Made by a program: the position numbers and the translations under genes. Source: Magnetovibrio sp. (lineage in GTDB: Bacteria > Pseudomonadota > Alphaproteobacteria > Rhodospirillales > Magnetovibrionaceae). From it: 64,000 nucleotides of DNA. The stretch's first letter is position 1; the number at the start of each line of letters is the position of its first letter. Of the stretch, positions 1-7,897 are shown in pieces. The stretch covers positions 62,001 to 126,000 of the forward strand of contig NZ_DATCTF010000011.1 of the NCBI RefSeq assembly GCF_036568125.1. Direction: 5' to 3'. The notes under the pieces are model-generated. The model saw only the letters and a list, made by a program, of their open reading frames with translations, searched no databases and had not been told where the DNA came from.

Positions 1-2
1 CC

Positions 3-161
3 AAACTGGGCGGGGCCGGGGTCGCGCCACCGAACTTCAAAAGCGCCATGCCAGGGTTCGGCGCCAACTTGTCGGATCACGAGATTTGGGCGGTGTTGAG
101 CTACATCAAAAGCCGCTGGAGCCTCCAGGCTCAGGCGCGCCAAGCAGGTCTCAACAAATAA
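3..161 (+). CDS. Cytochrome c family protein, C-terminal fragment
   Basis: Only the last 52 residues are inside the window, and the 5' part lies upstream. The visible tail contains a P-G-F motif (Met ligand region, MPGFG) followed by LSDHEIWAVLSYIKSRW, the typical final helix of small class I cytochromes c, in which the Met supplies the sixth haem ligand. The CXXCH haem-attachment site would be upstream and cannot be seen. It is presumably a periplasmic electron carrier. A MerR-type promoter lies just downstream on the same strand and does not read into this gene. The family is fairly sure; the specific role is unknown. Confidence 0.7.
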   Translation, partial: KLGGAGVAPPNFKSAMPGFGANLSDHEIWAVLSYIKSRWSLQAQARQAGLNK

Positions 162-198
162 GAACCATTCCAGGTTTCTATGGTTTTCAACAGCTTGC

Positions 199-229
199 TT
201 GACCTTACAGCAACTGTAACCCCTACGCT
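199..229 (+). promoter_or_regulatory. MerR-family-type promoter with 19-bp spacer and central dyad
   Basis: A -35 box TTGACC (199-204) and a -10-like TACGCT (224-229) are separated by exactly 19 bp. The spacer holds the perfect inverted repeat TTACAG-CAA-CTGTAA (205-219). A 19-bp spacer with a centred dyad is the hallmark of promoters activated by MerR-family regulators such as CueR or ZntR. No MerR-type regulator gene is in the window. The predicted transcript would run about 110 nt into the terminator at 316-347. The effector cannot be told from the sequence. Confidence 0.55.
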
Positions 230-315
230 TTAAGGATCGGAGCTCCAGTGAGTTCCAGCGACAAGGTTCGGAATCTGGCCTCAGATCCCCCCCCTTGTCC
301 CCCTTGCAAACTTTC

Positions 316-347
316 GACGCGCTGGTTCGCCAGCGCGTCTTTTTTTT
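316..347 (+). terminator. Intrinsic terminator
   Basis: A perfect 10-bp stem (316-325 with 330-339) closed by a TTCG tetraloop is followed by eight T residues (340-347). It is oriented for plus-strand transcription and would stop the transcript from the MerR-type promoter. On the minus strand, where the GIY-YIG gene ends at 347, no T-tract follows the stem, so it is not clearly bidirectional. Confidence 0.85.
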
Positions 348-598
348 CAGCTCAACCCATCCAGCAGCGTTTTCCGCAGTTTTCGATCGCGCTTCAGATG
401 CCATTCGCGGCTCATCGCTTCGCCGCGATTGACATAGCGTTCGGCGTACAACAAGGACCACGTGCGGCCGCGTGTGGACTTGGCGCCTTTGCCAGCATTG
501 TGGGTTTGCAGCCGCGCATCCAGATCGGTGGTCCACCCCACATAGGTACGCGGACCACCGATGCCGTTGCTGCCGAGAACGTAAACGAAGCTGCTCAT
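347..598 (-). CDS. GIY-YIG nuclease superfamily protein (YhbQ/UPF0213-like)
   Basis: An 83-residue protein that is essentially one GIY-YIG domain. It has a VYVL strand near residue 5, TYVGWT around residues 18-23 (the YIG half) and a following [21 protein letters not shown] segment with the conserved Arg and the NxGKGAKyTR signature of the small YhbQ family. Members are stand-alone domains of 80-100 residues, so the length is normal. Some members have DNA nuclease activity but the cellular role is poorly defined. It is transcribed away from the plus-strand terminator and lies 23 nt downstream of the glmS stop, so it may be the last gene of the glmU-glmS unit. Confidence 0.8.
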   Translation of the reverse strand: MSSFVYVLGSNGIGGPRTYVGWTTDLDARLQTHNAGKGAKSTRGRTWSLLYAERYVNRGEAMSREWHLKRDRKLRKTLLDGLS

Positions 599-621
599 CC
601 CATCAGCTTAGCGGTGATGGG

Positions 622-2445
622 TTATTCAACCGTTACCGATTTGGCGAGATTGCGCGGTTGATCCACGTCGGTGCCTTTGATGCATGCGGTGTGATACGCC
701 AACAGCTGCACCGGGATGGCGTAGAGGATCGGCGCGACGAACGGATCGACTTGCGGCAACGCGATGGTCGCGGCGGCAAGCTTGCCGAGTTTTTCCGCCC
801 CCGGCCCGTCGGACAGGAAAATCACCCGCCCACCGCGCGCGATCACCTCCTGCATGTTCGAGGCGGTTTTTTCGAACAATTCATCGGTCGGTGCGATCAC
901 GATCACCGGGACGTTTTCGTCGATCAAGGCAATGGGGCCGTGTTTCATTTCGCCCGCCGCGTAGCCTTCGGCGTGGATGTAACTGATCTCTTTGAGCTTC
1001 AACGCGCCTTCCATGGCGATGGGATACATGCTGCCGCGTCCCAGATACAGGACGTCGCGGGCTTCGGCCACTTCGGCGGCCAGTTCCTTGAGCCGCTCGT
1101 CATGGTTCAACACATCGGCGGCAATGGCCGGAACCTCGATCAAGGCTTCCATCAAACGCGCTTCGCAGTCGTGCTCGATGGTTTTCTTGGCGCGGCCCAT
1201 GGCGATGGCAAGGCACGCCAACACCACCAACTGGGTTGTGAAGGCCTTGGTCGAAGCCACGCCGACTTCCGGCCCCGCGTACGTCAGCAGCGTGCCGTCG
1301 CTTTCGCGGCTGATGGTGCTGTCGGGCACGTTGACGATGGACAGAATATGCTGCCCCTTATCGCGCGCATGGCGCAATGCGGCCAAGGTGTCCGCCGTTT
1401 CGCCCGATTGCGACACGAACAGCGCCGCGCCGCCCTCGGCCAAGGGCGCATCGCGGTAACGGAATTCGGATGCGACATCGACCTCGACCGGAATGCGCGC
1501 CAACTTTTCGATCCAATAGCGCGCCGTCTGGCATGCATAATAAGAGGTTCCGCACGCGATCATCGTCAGGCGCGTGACGCCCGCCAGGTCGAACGGCAAT
1601 TCCGGCATGGTGATGGTGCGATCGGCCGGGTTGATAAAGCCCGACAGCGTGTCGCCGATGACCTGGGGCTGCTCGTAGATTTCCTTGAGCATGAAATGGC
1701 GATAACCGCCCTTGCCGACCGAGGCGTTGGAAAGATCGCTGATGCGCACCGCGCGTTCGACCGGTTCATCGGCGGCGTTGAAGATCTCCGCCCCATCCTT
1801 GCCAAGCACCGCCCAGTCACCGTCTTCGATGTACATCACCTTGTTGGTCAGATGAGAAAGCGCGATGGCGTCGGAGCCCAGATACATCTCGCCCTCGCCC
1901 ACGCCGATGGCCAGCGGACTGCCGCGCCGCGCGCCGATCATCAGGTCGTGCTCGCCGGCGAAAATGATCGCCAACGCGAACGCTCCGTGCAGACGTTTCA
2001 GCGCCTTGGCGGTCGCGTCTTTCGGGCTCAGTCCTTCTTCCAGATACGCGGTGATCAGATGCACCACCGCTTCGGTGTCGGTGTCGGATGCGAACACATG
2101 GCCTTTGGCGGTTAGCTCTTCTTTTAATTCCTGAAAGTTTTCGATGATGCCGTTGTGCACCATCGCGACCCGGTCGGTAATGTGGGGGTGGGCATTGGCT
2201 TCATTGGGGATGCCATGGGTGGCCCAACGGGTGTGACCGATGCCGACCGCGCCGCTCAACGGTCGCGCTTGCAAAACCTCTTCCAGGTTCTTGAGCTTGC
2301 CCTCGGCGCGGCGGCGGTCGATGCCGCCGTCCACCAACGTCGCGATACCGGCGGAATCGTAGCCGCGATATTCCAGACGTCTCAAGCCTTCAAAAATCTG
2401 CGAGGTCGCTACGTTCTTGCCGATGATGCCGATGATGCCGCACAT
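622..2445 (-). CDS. glmS: Glutamine--fructose-6-phosphate aminotransferase (isomerizing)
   Basis: 607 residues, normal for GlmS. It makes glucosamine-6-phosphate from fructose-6-phosphate and glutamine, the first committed step to UDP-GlcNAc, in the cytoplasm. The start MCGIIGIIG exposes the N-terminal Cys nucleophile of the class II glutaminase domain (about 1-220). The double SIS isomerase part follows, with SQSGETADT and STKAFTTQ motifs. The C-terminus ends LAKSVTVE, the typical GlmS tail contributing the conserved Lys. It begins 9 nt after the glmU stop, so the two are co-transcribed and would feed the nucleotide-sugar pathways encoded downstream. No glmS ribozyme is expected in proteobacteria and none was noticed. 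Confidence 0.97.
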   Translation of the reverse strand: MCGIIGIIGKNVATSQIFEGLRRLEYRGYDSAGIATLVDGGIDRRRAEGKLKNLEEVLQARPLSGAVGIGHTRWATHGIPNEANAHPHITDRVAMVHNGIIENFQELKEELTAKGHVFASDTDTEAVVHLITAYLEEGLSPKDATAKALKRLHGAFALAIIFAGEHDLMIGARRGSPLAIGVGEGEMYLGSDAIALSHLTNKVMYIEDGDWAVLGKDGAEIFNAADEPVERAVRISDLSNASVGKGGYRHFMLKEIYEQPQVIGDTLSGFINPADRTITMPELPFDLAGVTRLTMIACGTSYYACQTARYWIEKLARIPVEVDVASEFRYRDAPLAEGGAALFVSQSGETADTLAALRHARDKGQHILSIVNVPDSTISRESDGTLLTYAGPEVGVASTKAFTTQLVVLACLAIAMGRAKKTIEHDCEARLMEALIEVPAIAADVLNHDERLKELAAEVAEARDVLYLGRGSMYPIAMEGALKLKEISYIHAEGYAAGEMKHGPIALIDENVPVIVIAPTDELFEKTASNMQEVIARGGRVIFLSDGPGAEKLGKLAAATIALPQVDPFVAPILYAIPVQLLAYHTACIKGTDVDQPRNLAKSVTVE

Positions 2446-2454
2446 GTGCCGGGG

Positions 2455-3825
2455 TCAGTCTTTCTTCTGTTGGTCTTTTTGGGATTGCTTGCGCTCGCGA
2501 TAACGTTGCGCCGCGCCGCGAGCGTTCTTTTGTTCAGCGCGGGTGGTGACGATATCGTTTTCGCCGACATCGCGGGTGATGGTCGAGCCCGCGCCAACGA
2601 TGGCGCCCGCGCCGACGTTGACCGGCGCGACCAGCGCGGTGTTGGAGCCGATGAACGCCCCCGCACCGATGATGGTTTTCGATTTCAAAAAGCCGTCGTA
2701 ATTGCAGGTGATGGTACCCGCCCCGATGTTGGCCCCCGCGCCAATGTGCGCATCGCCGATGTAAGTCAGGTGGTTGACCTTGCCGCCCGCATCCACGGCA
2801 GCGTTTTTGATTTCGACGAAATTACCGACCCGCGCGCCTTCGCCCAAGGTGGTGCCGGGACGCAAGCGCGCGAACGGCCCGATGATCGCTCCCGCTTCGA
2901 TGTGCGCGCCTTCGAAATGGCAAAAGGCTTTGATGTGCACATTGTTGCCGACCGTCACGCCGGGGCCGAAAAACACATTAGGCTCGATCAACACTTCTTT
3001 GCCGATGCGGGTGTCATAAGAAAAATAGACCGTCGACGGATCGACCAGGCTCGCGCCGCCCTTCATGGCTTTTTCGCGCAAGCGGTCCTGGGCGATGGTT
3101 TCGACCAAGGCCAGTTCGATGCGGGAATTCACGCCGATCAGTTCTTCTTCCTCACCCTCGACCACGGCGCAATTGAAACCGTCTTCGCGCGCCAGGGCAA
3201 CGCAATCGGTCAGGTAATATTCGCCTTTAGCATTGTCGTTGTTCAGTCGCGACAGCAGAGACGGCAAAAACTCGCCGTCGAAACACATCACCCCGGAATT
3301 GCACAACGGAATATCAAGCTGTTCGGGCGTGGCGTCGTTGGCTTCGACGATGGCCAGCAGGTCGCCGTCTTCTTCATCCACGATCAGGCGGCCATAAGCC
3401 CCCGGCTCGCCGGGCATGAAGCCCAACACCACCACGGTGGGGGCGAAACGGCCCTCGATGGGCTGGCGGGCTTCGAGCATGGCGTTGAGCGTTTGCTCGG
3501 AAATCAGCGGCGTATCACCGTAAAGAACCAAGACGTTGCCCTTAAACGAATCCAGCGCGTCCATGCCCGCCTTGACCGCATCGCCGGTACCCAGACGTTC
3601 GTATTGCACGGCGGTGGCGTGCGGGGCCACGGCGGCTTCCAGTTCCGGCATATCCGGGCCCACCACCACCACGATCTTTTCCAGGCTCAGTTTCGCCAGG
3701 GTGTCCAACAGATGATTGACCATCGGATGCCCGGCCACCGGATGCATAACCTTGGGCAGTTCGGACTTCATGCGCGTGCCGAGACCGGCGGCGAGAACGA
3801 TGGCGGCAGTTTTCTTATTTGACAT
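2455..3825 (-). CDS. glmU: Bifunctional GlcN-1-P acetyltransferase / GlcNAc-1-P uridylyltransferase
   Basis: 456 residues from the chosen start. The N-terminal pyrophosphorylase domain opens with the nucleotide-binding signature LAAGLGTRMKSELPK (about residues 11-25). The C-terminal half is a left-handed beta-helix acetyltransferase with hexapeptide repeats and the HLTYIGDAHIG segment carrying the catalytic His. It produces UDP-GlcNAc, precursor of peptidoglycan, lipid A and the nonulosonic acids made by this locus. An upstream in-frame ATG at 3891 would add 22 residues unlike the family. I chose 3825 because MSNKKTAAIVLAAG is the family N-terminus and GGTGGG lies upstream as a ribosome-binding site. 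glmS follows after 9 nt. Confidence 0.96.
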   Translation of the reverse strand: MSNKKTAAIVLAAGLGTRMKSELPKVMHPVAGHPMVNHLLDTLAKLSLEKIVVVVGPDMPELEAAVAPHATAVQYERLGTGDAVKAGMDALDSFKGNVLVLYGDTPLISEQTLNAMLEARQPIEGRFAPTVVVLGFMPGEPGAYGRLIVDEEDGDLLAIVEANDATPEQLDIPLCNSGVMCFDGEFLPSLLSRLNNDNAKGEYYLTDCVALAREDGFNCAVVEGEEEELIGVNSRIELALVETIAQDRLREKAMKGGASLVDPSTVYFSYDTRIGKEVLIEPNVFFGPGVTVGNNVHIKAFCHFEGAHIEAGAIIGPFARLRPGTTLGEGARVGNFVEIKNAAVDAGGKVNHLTYIGDAHIGAGANIGAGTITCNYDGFLKSKTIIGAGAFIGSNTALVAPVNVGAGAIVGAGSTITRDVGENDIVTTRAEQKNARGAAQRYRERKQSQKDQQKKD

Positions 3826-3939
3826 TCGTGGCGACCCACCTACATATCCGGGGAAGTTTTCGATCATATTGTATGGGGCGCAAGGTGCCACATGCTGGGC
3901 CTCCCCGCCAAGTCAAAGATTACTACGGATTATTTCATT

Positions 3940-4626
3940 ATGAATGAACAAAAATTGGGGGCCATCAGCGCCCTGATCTTCGACCTCGACGGGACCCTCA
4001 TCGACAGCGCCCCCGATTTGCAAGCCGCCGGCAACCGCATGCTGGTCCCCTTGGGGCGGCGCGAGGTCAGCGTTGAAGAAGTGCAGATGATGATTGGCGA
4101 CGGGGTGCCCAAGCTGGTGGAGCGCTGTTTCGAAGCCACCGGCGACATCCCGCCCGAAGACGAGTTTCAAAAACACGTCGCGGCGTTCATCAAGGATTAT
4201 GAGCCCCGCTCCGCCGAACTGACGGTGGCCTTCGACGGTGCCGTGGACATCCTGGAAAAGCTCAAGGCGACCGGCATCAAGCTGTCGATCTGCACCAACA
4301 AACCCTATGGCGCGACCATGGAAATTCTTTCCAAACTGGGTTTGGCGCACTATTTTGACGTGGTCATCGGCGGCGACACCCTGCCCGGCATCAAAAAGCC
4401 AGATCCGCGTCACTTGTTGGCCGCGCTGGATAAAATGGGCGTCGAGCCCGCCCGGGCGGCCATGGTCGGCGACAACGGCAACGATGTGCAAGCTTCGCAC
4501 GCAGCGGGCCTTCCCGTGGTCTTGTTGAGCCACGGCTACACCAAGATCCCGGTGGCGGAACTGGGCGCGGAAGCCGTAATCGACCGTTTCGCGGACCTGG
4601 AAGCGGCGCTGGCGAACCTCGCTTAA
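3940..4626 (+). CDS. gph: Phosphoglycolate phosphatase (HAD superfamily)
   Basis: 228 residues from the chosen ATG. HAD motif I is FDLDGTLIDSAPD near residue 15 (the Asp nucleophile and the second Asp). Motif II is in SICTNKPY, the Lys motif is IKKPDP, and motif IV is MVGDNGNDVQAS. The cap domain between motifs I and II and the gene length fit Gph of subfamily IA, which hydrolyses 2-phosphoglycolate to glycolate. An alternative ATG at 3892 has a better ribosome-binding site (AAGGTG) but adds 16 residues with no family resemblance. It is divergent from glmU. Related HAD phosphatases on other substrates cannot be excluded. Confidence 0.88.
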   Translation: MNEQKLGAISALIFDLDGTLIDSAPDLQAAGNRMLVPLGRREVSVEEVQMMIGDGVPKLVERCFEATGDIPPEDEFQKHVAAFIKDYEPRSAELTVAFDGAVDILEKLKATGIKLSICTNKPYGATMEILSKLGLAHYFDVVIGGDTLPGIKKPDPRHLLAALDKMGVEPARAAMVGDNGNDVQASHAAGLPVVLLSHGYTKIPVAELGAEAVIDRFADLEAALANLA

Positions 4627-4659
4627 ACCACCCGCACAGCCAAAGGCCCGAAACCCACC

Positions 4660-4688
4660 TTGACAGGGGAAACATAGGGCCTTATACC
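4660..4688 (+). promoter_or_regulatory. Sigma70 promoter of tRNA-Val
   Basis: A consensus -35 TTGACA (4660-4665) and TATACC -10 (4683-4688) are separated by an ideal 17-bp spacer. The predicted start is about 12 nt before the tRNA 5' end at 4707, so this is a dedicated promoter for the tRNA. Confidence 0.8.
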
Positions 4689-4706
4689 GCCGGAACCGAC
4701 ACCATC

Positions 4707-4781
4707 GGGCGCGTAGCTCAGCGGGAGAGCACTCCCTTCACACGGGAGGGGTCACTGGTTCAATCCCAGTCGTGCCCACCA
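4707..4781 (+). tRNA. tRNA-Val (anticodon CAC)
   Basis: A 75-nt cloverleaf including encoded CCA. The acceptor stem is 4707-4713 with 4771-4777 (one G-U pair), and the D stem is GCTC/GAGC. The anticodon stem CTCCC/GGGAG closes the loop TTCACAC, whose anticodon CAC (4739-4741) reads the valine codon GTG. The T stem ACTGG/CCAGT has loop TTCAATC. The discriminator A is at 4778 and CCA at 4779-4781. It has a consensus promoter upstream and an intrinsic terminator immediately downstream, so it is a single-gene transcription unit. Confidence 0.97.
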
Positions 4782-4784
4782 TCG

Positions 4785-4816
4785 AAACCCCAAGGGAAAC
4801 CTTGGGGTTTTGTTTT
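4785..4816 (+). terminator. Intrinsic terminator of tRNA-Val
   Basis: An 11-bp perfect stem (4785-4795 with 4800-4810) with a GAAA tetraloop is followed by a T-rich tract (TTTTGTTTT). It begins 4 nt after the tRNA CCA end. The AAA/TTT base of the stem means it could also act on the minus strand, where the M23 peptidase gene ends at 4850. Confidence 0.9.
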
Positions 4817-4849
4817 GCCTGACACATCAGGCGATGAGATGGCGTTTTT

Positions 4850-5869
4850 TCATCGCACATCAGTTTCACGAGAAACCGTGATGGTTTCATTGTTGCGGAT
4901 CAGCGAAACATATCCTCGGTACGTTCCCGACTGCCACCTCGGCGTTTTCAAGCGCAAGCCGCTGAACGCGAAATAGCGGGCCTTGTTGGCCTTGAGTGGA
5001 ATGCGCTGATTGTGGATTTGGTGCCCCTCTGGATCGGTAATCGTGATGACGATTTCATCACCGGCGCGGATCCTGAAAAATTCCGCCCACACAACCATGG
5101 CCGACGACGACGCATCGAACGCCTGATCTTGATATTGCCCGTCGCGGATGGCCTTCAGATCCGGTTTTCCCGGCGCAAATCCGACGTTATAGATCGCGGT
5201 CGGTTGGTAGGGCAATTTCGCCAGAGTTTGCGCATCCCACAGCGTGTTTTCTCCAATACCGCAAGTTTGGGTGCGATCCAGACCGGCAAAGGGATCGACG
5301 ATTTCAGCCCCCCGCTCGACCTGAAAATGCAGATGGGGAAACACGGTCTGGCCGGACAAACCCACCATGCCCAATTGCTGTCCGCGTTCCACACGATCGC
5401 CGGTATTGGCCATCACGCTGTTTTGACGCATGTGACAGTATTGGGTGATGAGGCCGTTATCGTGGCGGATTCGCAGACCGTTGCCGCACTCTTGATTGGC
5501 GACGGAGGCGTCTTTGACGCCTTCGAAACTGATGTCTGCCATCCCGTCGCGCTTGCCGATGACCTGTCCGGATGCGGCGGCGAACACCGCCACCCCCTTG
5601 CGCACTGCGGCCATGTCGCGAACCGCGAAATCGGTGCCTTTGTGCTGGTCACCGGGGGGGGCGTCGTAGGTGGCGTCGCCACAATTGTAATCTAACGTCC
5701 CCGGGCCGGGTTTGAGATCGACATAATTCACGACCCAGCACGTCGCACCCGGCTGACAATCGACGGGCAGGGCGAGCGTAAAATGATCTTCACCAGCCTG
5801 AACCGCCAAAACCGGCATGCCAACAAGGCAAGCAACAACGGCGAACACGCGGATGAAATGATGGCTCAT
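4850..5869 (-). CDS. M23 family metallopeptidase (LytM domain), secreted
   Basis: 339 residues. The N-terminus is a signal peptide (hydrophobic core about residues 7-23, probable cleavage after AVQA at residue 25), so the protein is periplasmic. The LytM zinc ligands are visible as HKGTD (His76, Asp80) and HLHFQV near residue 180, with a further His in the QYCHMRQ segment. M23 enzymes cut peptidoglycan peptide cross-links or act as amidase activators. The C-terminal 120 residues are an unassigned, probably beta-rich extension. Its ATG overlaps the stop of the upstream acetyltransferase gene by 4 nt, so it is the last gene of the nucleotide-sugar operon, an odd partner for it. Confidence 0.85.
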   Translation of the reverse strand: MSHHFIRVFAVVACLVGMPVLAVQAGEDHFTLALPVDCQPGATCWVVNYVDLKPGPGTLDYNCGDATYDAPPGDQHKGTDFAVRDMAAVRKGVAVFAAASGQVIGKRDGMADISFEGVKDASVANQECGNGLRIRHDNGLITQYCHMRQNSVMANTGDRVERGQQLGMVGLSGQTVFPHLHFQVERGAEIVDPFAGLDRTQTCGIGENTLWDAQTLAKLPYQPTAIYNVGFAPGKPDLKAIRDGQYQDQAFDASSSAMVVWAEFFRIRAGDEIVITITDPEGHQIHNQRIPLKANKARYFAFSGLRLKTPRWQSGTYRGYVSLIRNNETITVSRETDVR

Positions 5870-6453
5870 GAGGCCTCTGCGGCTTTGATGAAGGACTCGA
5901 TATCGCCGTAAAACCGGCTTTCAAAGGCGCGAATCTTGTCGTCGGGCCAGTTCCACCACTGGGTCTTTTCCAATGCGGCGATCTGCGGGGCGCTGAAACG
6001 CTTTCTCACCACCTTGGCCGGATTGCCAACCACAATGGCATAAGGCTCGACATCCTTGGCGACCACCGCACCCGCGCCGATCACCGCACCGTTGCCGATG
6101 GTCACGCCGCTCAAGATCATCGCCCGTGCGCCGACCCACACATCGTGGCCGATGGTGACGCCACCTTTGCTCACCGCGTCCTGATCGCCGTGTCCGGGAT
6201 GCAGGAGCATGGTGCGCAGAGGATATGTCGATGGCAAATCAAGAGGGTGATCGGCCTTGGAAAAAATCACCACGCCGAAACCGAACGAACAAAAATTGCC
6301 GATGGAAATCGGCGCGTCCGGCGACAGCCCCTGAAAGGCGTTGCGGTCCAAGCCGTAAGTGCCCCGGCCGATGGAAACGTAATCGGGCAAGATGTCGCGG
6401 CTGCGTTTGCCGCCGAACAGTCGTTTGAGTTTTCGCATCAGCTTCGACATCAA
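5866..6453 (-). CDS. Hexapeptide-repeat (left-handed beta-helix) acetyltransferase, CatB/Vat-like
   Basis: 195 residues. The repeats run through ISIGNFCSFGFGVVIF, GGVTIGHDVWVGARAMILSG and VTIGNGAVIGAGAVVAKD, and the family-typical end VVGNPAKVVRKRF is followed by a C-terminal helix with WWNWPDDKI. The motif SKADHP supplies the His expected to be catalytic. Such enzymes O- or N-acetylate sugars or antibiotics using acetyl-CoA. In this operon a role in acetylating the CDP-linked sugar or the finished glycan is inferred. It overlaps both neighbours by 4 nt. The substrate is unknown. Confidence 0.85.
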   Translation of the reverse strand: MMSKLMRKLKRLFGGKRSRDILPDYVSIGRGTYGLDRNAFQGLSPDAPISIGNFCSFGFGVVIFSKADHPLDLPSTYPLRTMLLHPGHGDQDAVSKGGVTIGHDVWVGARAMILSGVTIGNGAVIGAGAVVAKDVEPYAIVVGNPAKVVRKRFSAPQIAALEKTQWWNWPDDKIRAFESRFYGDIESFIKAAEAS

Positions 6454-7364
6454 TCCGCTCCGTTTCGGATTTGATCGTACGCTTGTTTGAGCGCATTGCG
6501 AAAGCCCATTGCTGGGCTAAAACCGACCTCATCGCGCAAGCGGGTCGCATCCGCCACCAGCACCGGCGGGTCGTCCGGGCGGTCTGCAAACGCCCCCAGG
6601 CGCACCAGTTCTGGGTGGCCGGAAAACTCACCCAGCGTCGTGGCGACCTCGGCGATGGTGTGCGGCTCGCCGGTGGCGACGTTGACCGCGCCTTCGACGT
6701 CGCTCATCAACAAAGCACTGAACCCCCAACCAACGTCGCGCGCAGACATGAAATCGCGCACCTGAACCCCCGACGAACATTTCGCCTCGCGCCCGGCGTT
6801 CAGCGCCAAGACGATCGACGGGACCAGACGGTTTTCGTTTTCGCCGACACCGTAAAGCAAGAACACCCGCCCCCAGGCCTGGCTTAATCCCGTCTCTGCC
6901 GCATACGCCGCCAGCCAACGCGAAAATTCCAGCTTGCTCTGCCCATATAAGGTGTGGGGCTTAAGCGGTGTTTCGTTTTCTCGGCACACACCATCGCCCA
7001 ACCGGGTCCAATCGTATTCGGCGCACGATCCTGCCATCACCACACGGGTGCCGCCTTGGCTGCGAAATGCTTCAACCAAACGCTGGGACGCCAATTGCCA
7101 ATCGTGATTTTGCGGTGCGTTCCAAAATTGCCCGTGCTCCGTCACCCATGCCAAATGCAGCAAGTGTGTCGCCTTCACCTCTTCGGCCAAACGTTCCACG
7201 GCTCCCGGCGTCAACAGATCGCAATTGTGCCAAATCACACCCGGCGGTGACGATGCCGGCCGGGCGCGCGCCACACCGTGAACCTCAAGCCCTCGCGCCA
7301 CCAATGCCGCGATCGCGTGTTTGCCGATCAAGCCCGTCGCACCAGTGACCAATACGCGTGTCAT
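6450..7364 (-). CDS. NAD(P)-dependent NDP-sugar epimerase/reductase (extended SDR)
   Basis: 304 residues. The Rossmann motif is VTGATGLIGKHA (about 6-17). The active site includes MAGSCAEYDWT (the Ser) and TLYGQSKLEFSRW (Tyr-x3-Lys). It is an extended SDR of the NDP-4-keto-6-deoxyhexose reductase/epimerase type. Placed after rfbF, rfbG, a C-methyltransferase and an RfbC-like epimerase, it is best read as the C4 ketoreductase finishing a CDP-6-deoxyhexose. It is coupled by 4-nt ATGA overlaps to rfbC upstream and the acetyltransferase downstream. The exact product stereochemistry cannot be read from the sequence. Confidence 0.85.
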   Translation of the reverse strand: MTRVLVTGATGLIGKHAIAALVARGLEVHGVARARPASSPPGVIWHNCDLLTPGAVERLAEEVKATHLLHLAWVTEHGQFWNAPQNHDWQLASQRLVEAFRSQGGTRVVMAGSCAEYDWTRLGDGVCRENETPLKPHTLYGQSKLEFSRWLAAYAAETGLSQAWGRVFLLYGVGENENRLVPSIVLALNAGREAKCSSGVQVRDFMSARDVGWGFSALLMSDVEGAVNVATGEPHTIAEVATTLGEFSGHPELVRLGAFADRPDDPPVLVADATRLRDEVGFSPAMGFRNALKQAYDQIRNGAD

Positions 7365-7897
7365 GTGTCATCTCTAAAGTCGGGAAAAGTTGCGTCGCGA
7401 TCCGAGATTATGCTGGGGGGCAGTGGCCACTCAACGCCAAACGCCGGATCATTCCAACGCACGCCGCGCGCCAAACCGGGAACGAAGGTCTCGCCCATTT
7501 GGTACTGCACCAAGGCGTCATCGCAGAGCGTGATGAAACCGTGCGCACAGCCGGGTGGGACGAACAAAGCCTTGTGATTGTCGGCCGTAAGCTCAATGCC
7601 GAACCACTGGCAAAATGTCTTTGAGCCTTCGCGGATGTCCACCACCACGTCGAAGATAGCACCCTGGATGCAACTGACCAGCTTCGGGTCTGGGTTCGGT
7701 TGAGCCTGGTAATGCATCCCGCGCAACGTGCCTTTTTGGGCGTTGTACGACAGATTACTCTGCACGATATTCAGCGTCAGTCCGGCATCCGCGAATGCTT
7801 GGCGGCAAAAACTGCGCGCAAAAAAACCCCGCTCGTCATGAATGGGCTCGATCTCGATAAGCGCCGCGCCTTCAATTTCCAGCGGAGTTAATTTCAT
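7361..7897 (-). CDS. rfbC: dTDP-4-dehydrorhamnose 3,5-epimerase family protein (RmlC/RfbC-like)
   Basis: 178 residues from the ATG at 7897; the longer frame would add 32 residues overlapping the methyltransferase gene. RmlC signatures are DERGFFARSF, GTLRGMHYQ (the catalytic His) and FVPPGCAHGF, plus a Tyr in VQYQMGE. RmlC isomerises C3 and C5 of 4-keto-6-deoxyhexoses. Here the partners are CDP-sugar genes rather than rmlA/rmlB, so the substrate is inferred to be a CDP-4-keto-6-deoxyhexose, perhaps after C-methylation. It overlaps both neighbouring genes by 4 nt. Confidence 0.88.
   Translation of the reverse strand: MKLTPLEIEGAALIEIEPIHDERGFFARSFCRQAFADAGLTLNIVQSNLSYNAQKGTLRGMHYQAQPNPDPKLVSCIQGAIFDVVVDIREGSKTFCQWFGIELTADNHKALFVPPGCAHGFITLCDDALVQYQMGETFVPGLARGVRWNDPAFGVEWPLPPSIISDRDATFPDFRDDT

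Noticed and set aside
472-3822. Long plus-strand open frames antisense to glmS and glmU
   Set aside because: They are shadows of high-G+C coding sequence on the other strand. The minus-strand proteins are unmistakable GlmS and GlmU.
4707-4781. tRNA-Val as an integration site for the glycan locus
   Set aside because: No integrase gene and no repeated copy of the tRNA 3' end was noticed in the window, so there is no direct sign of tRNA-targeted integration.
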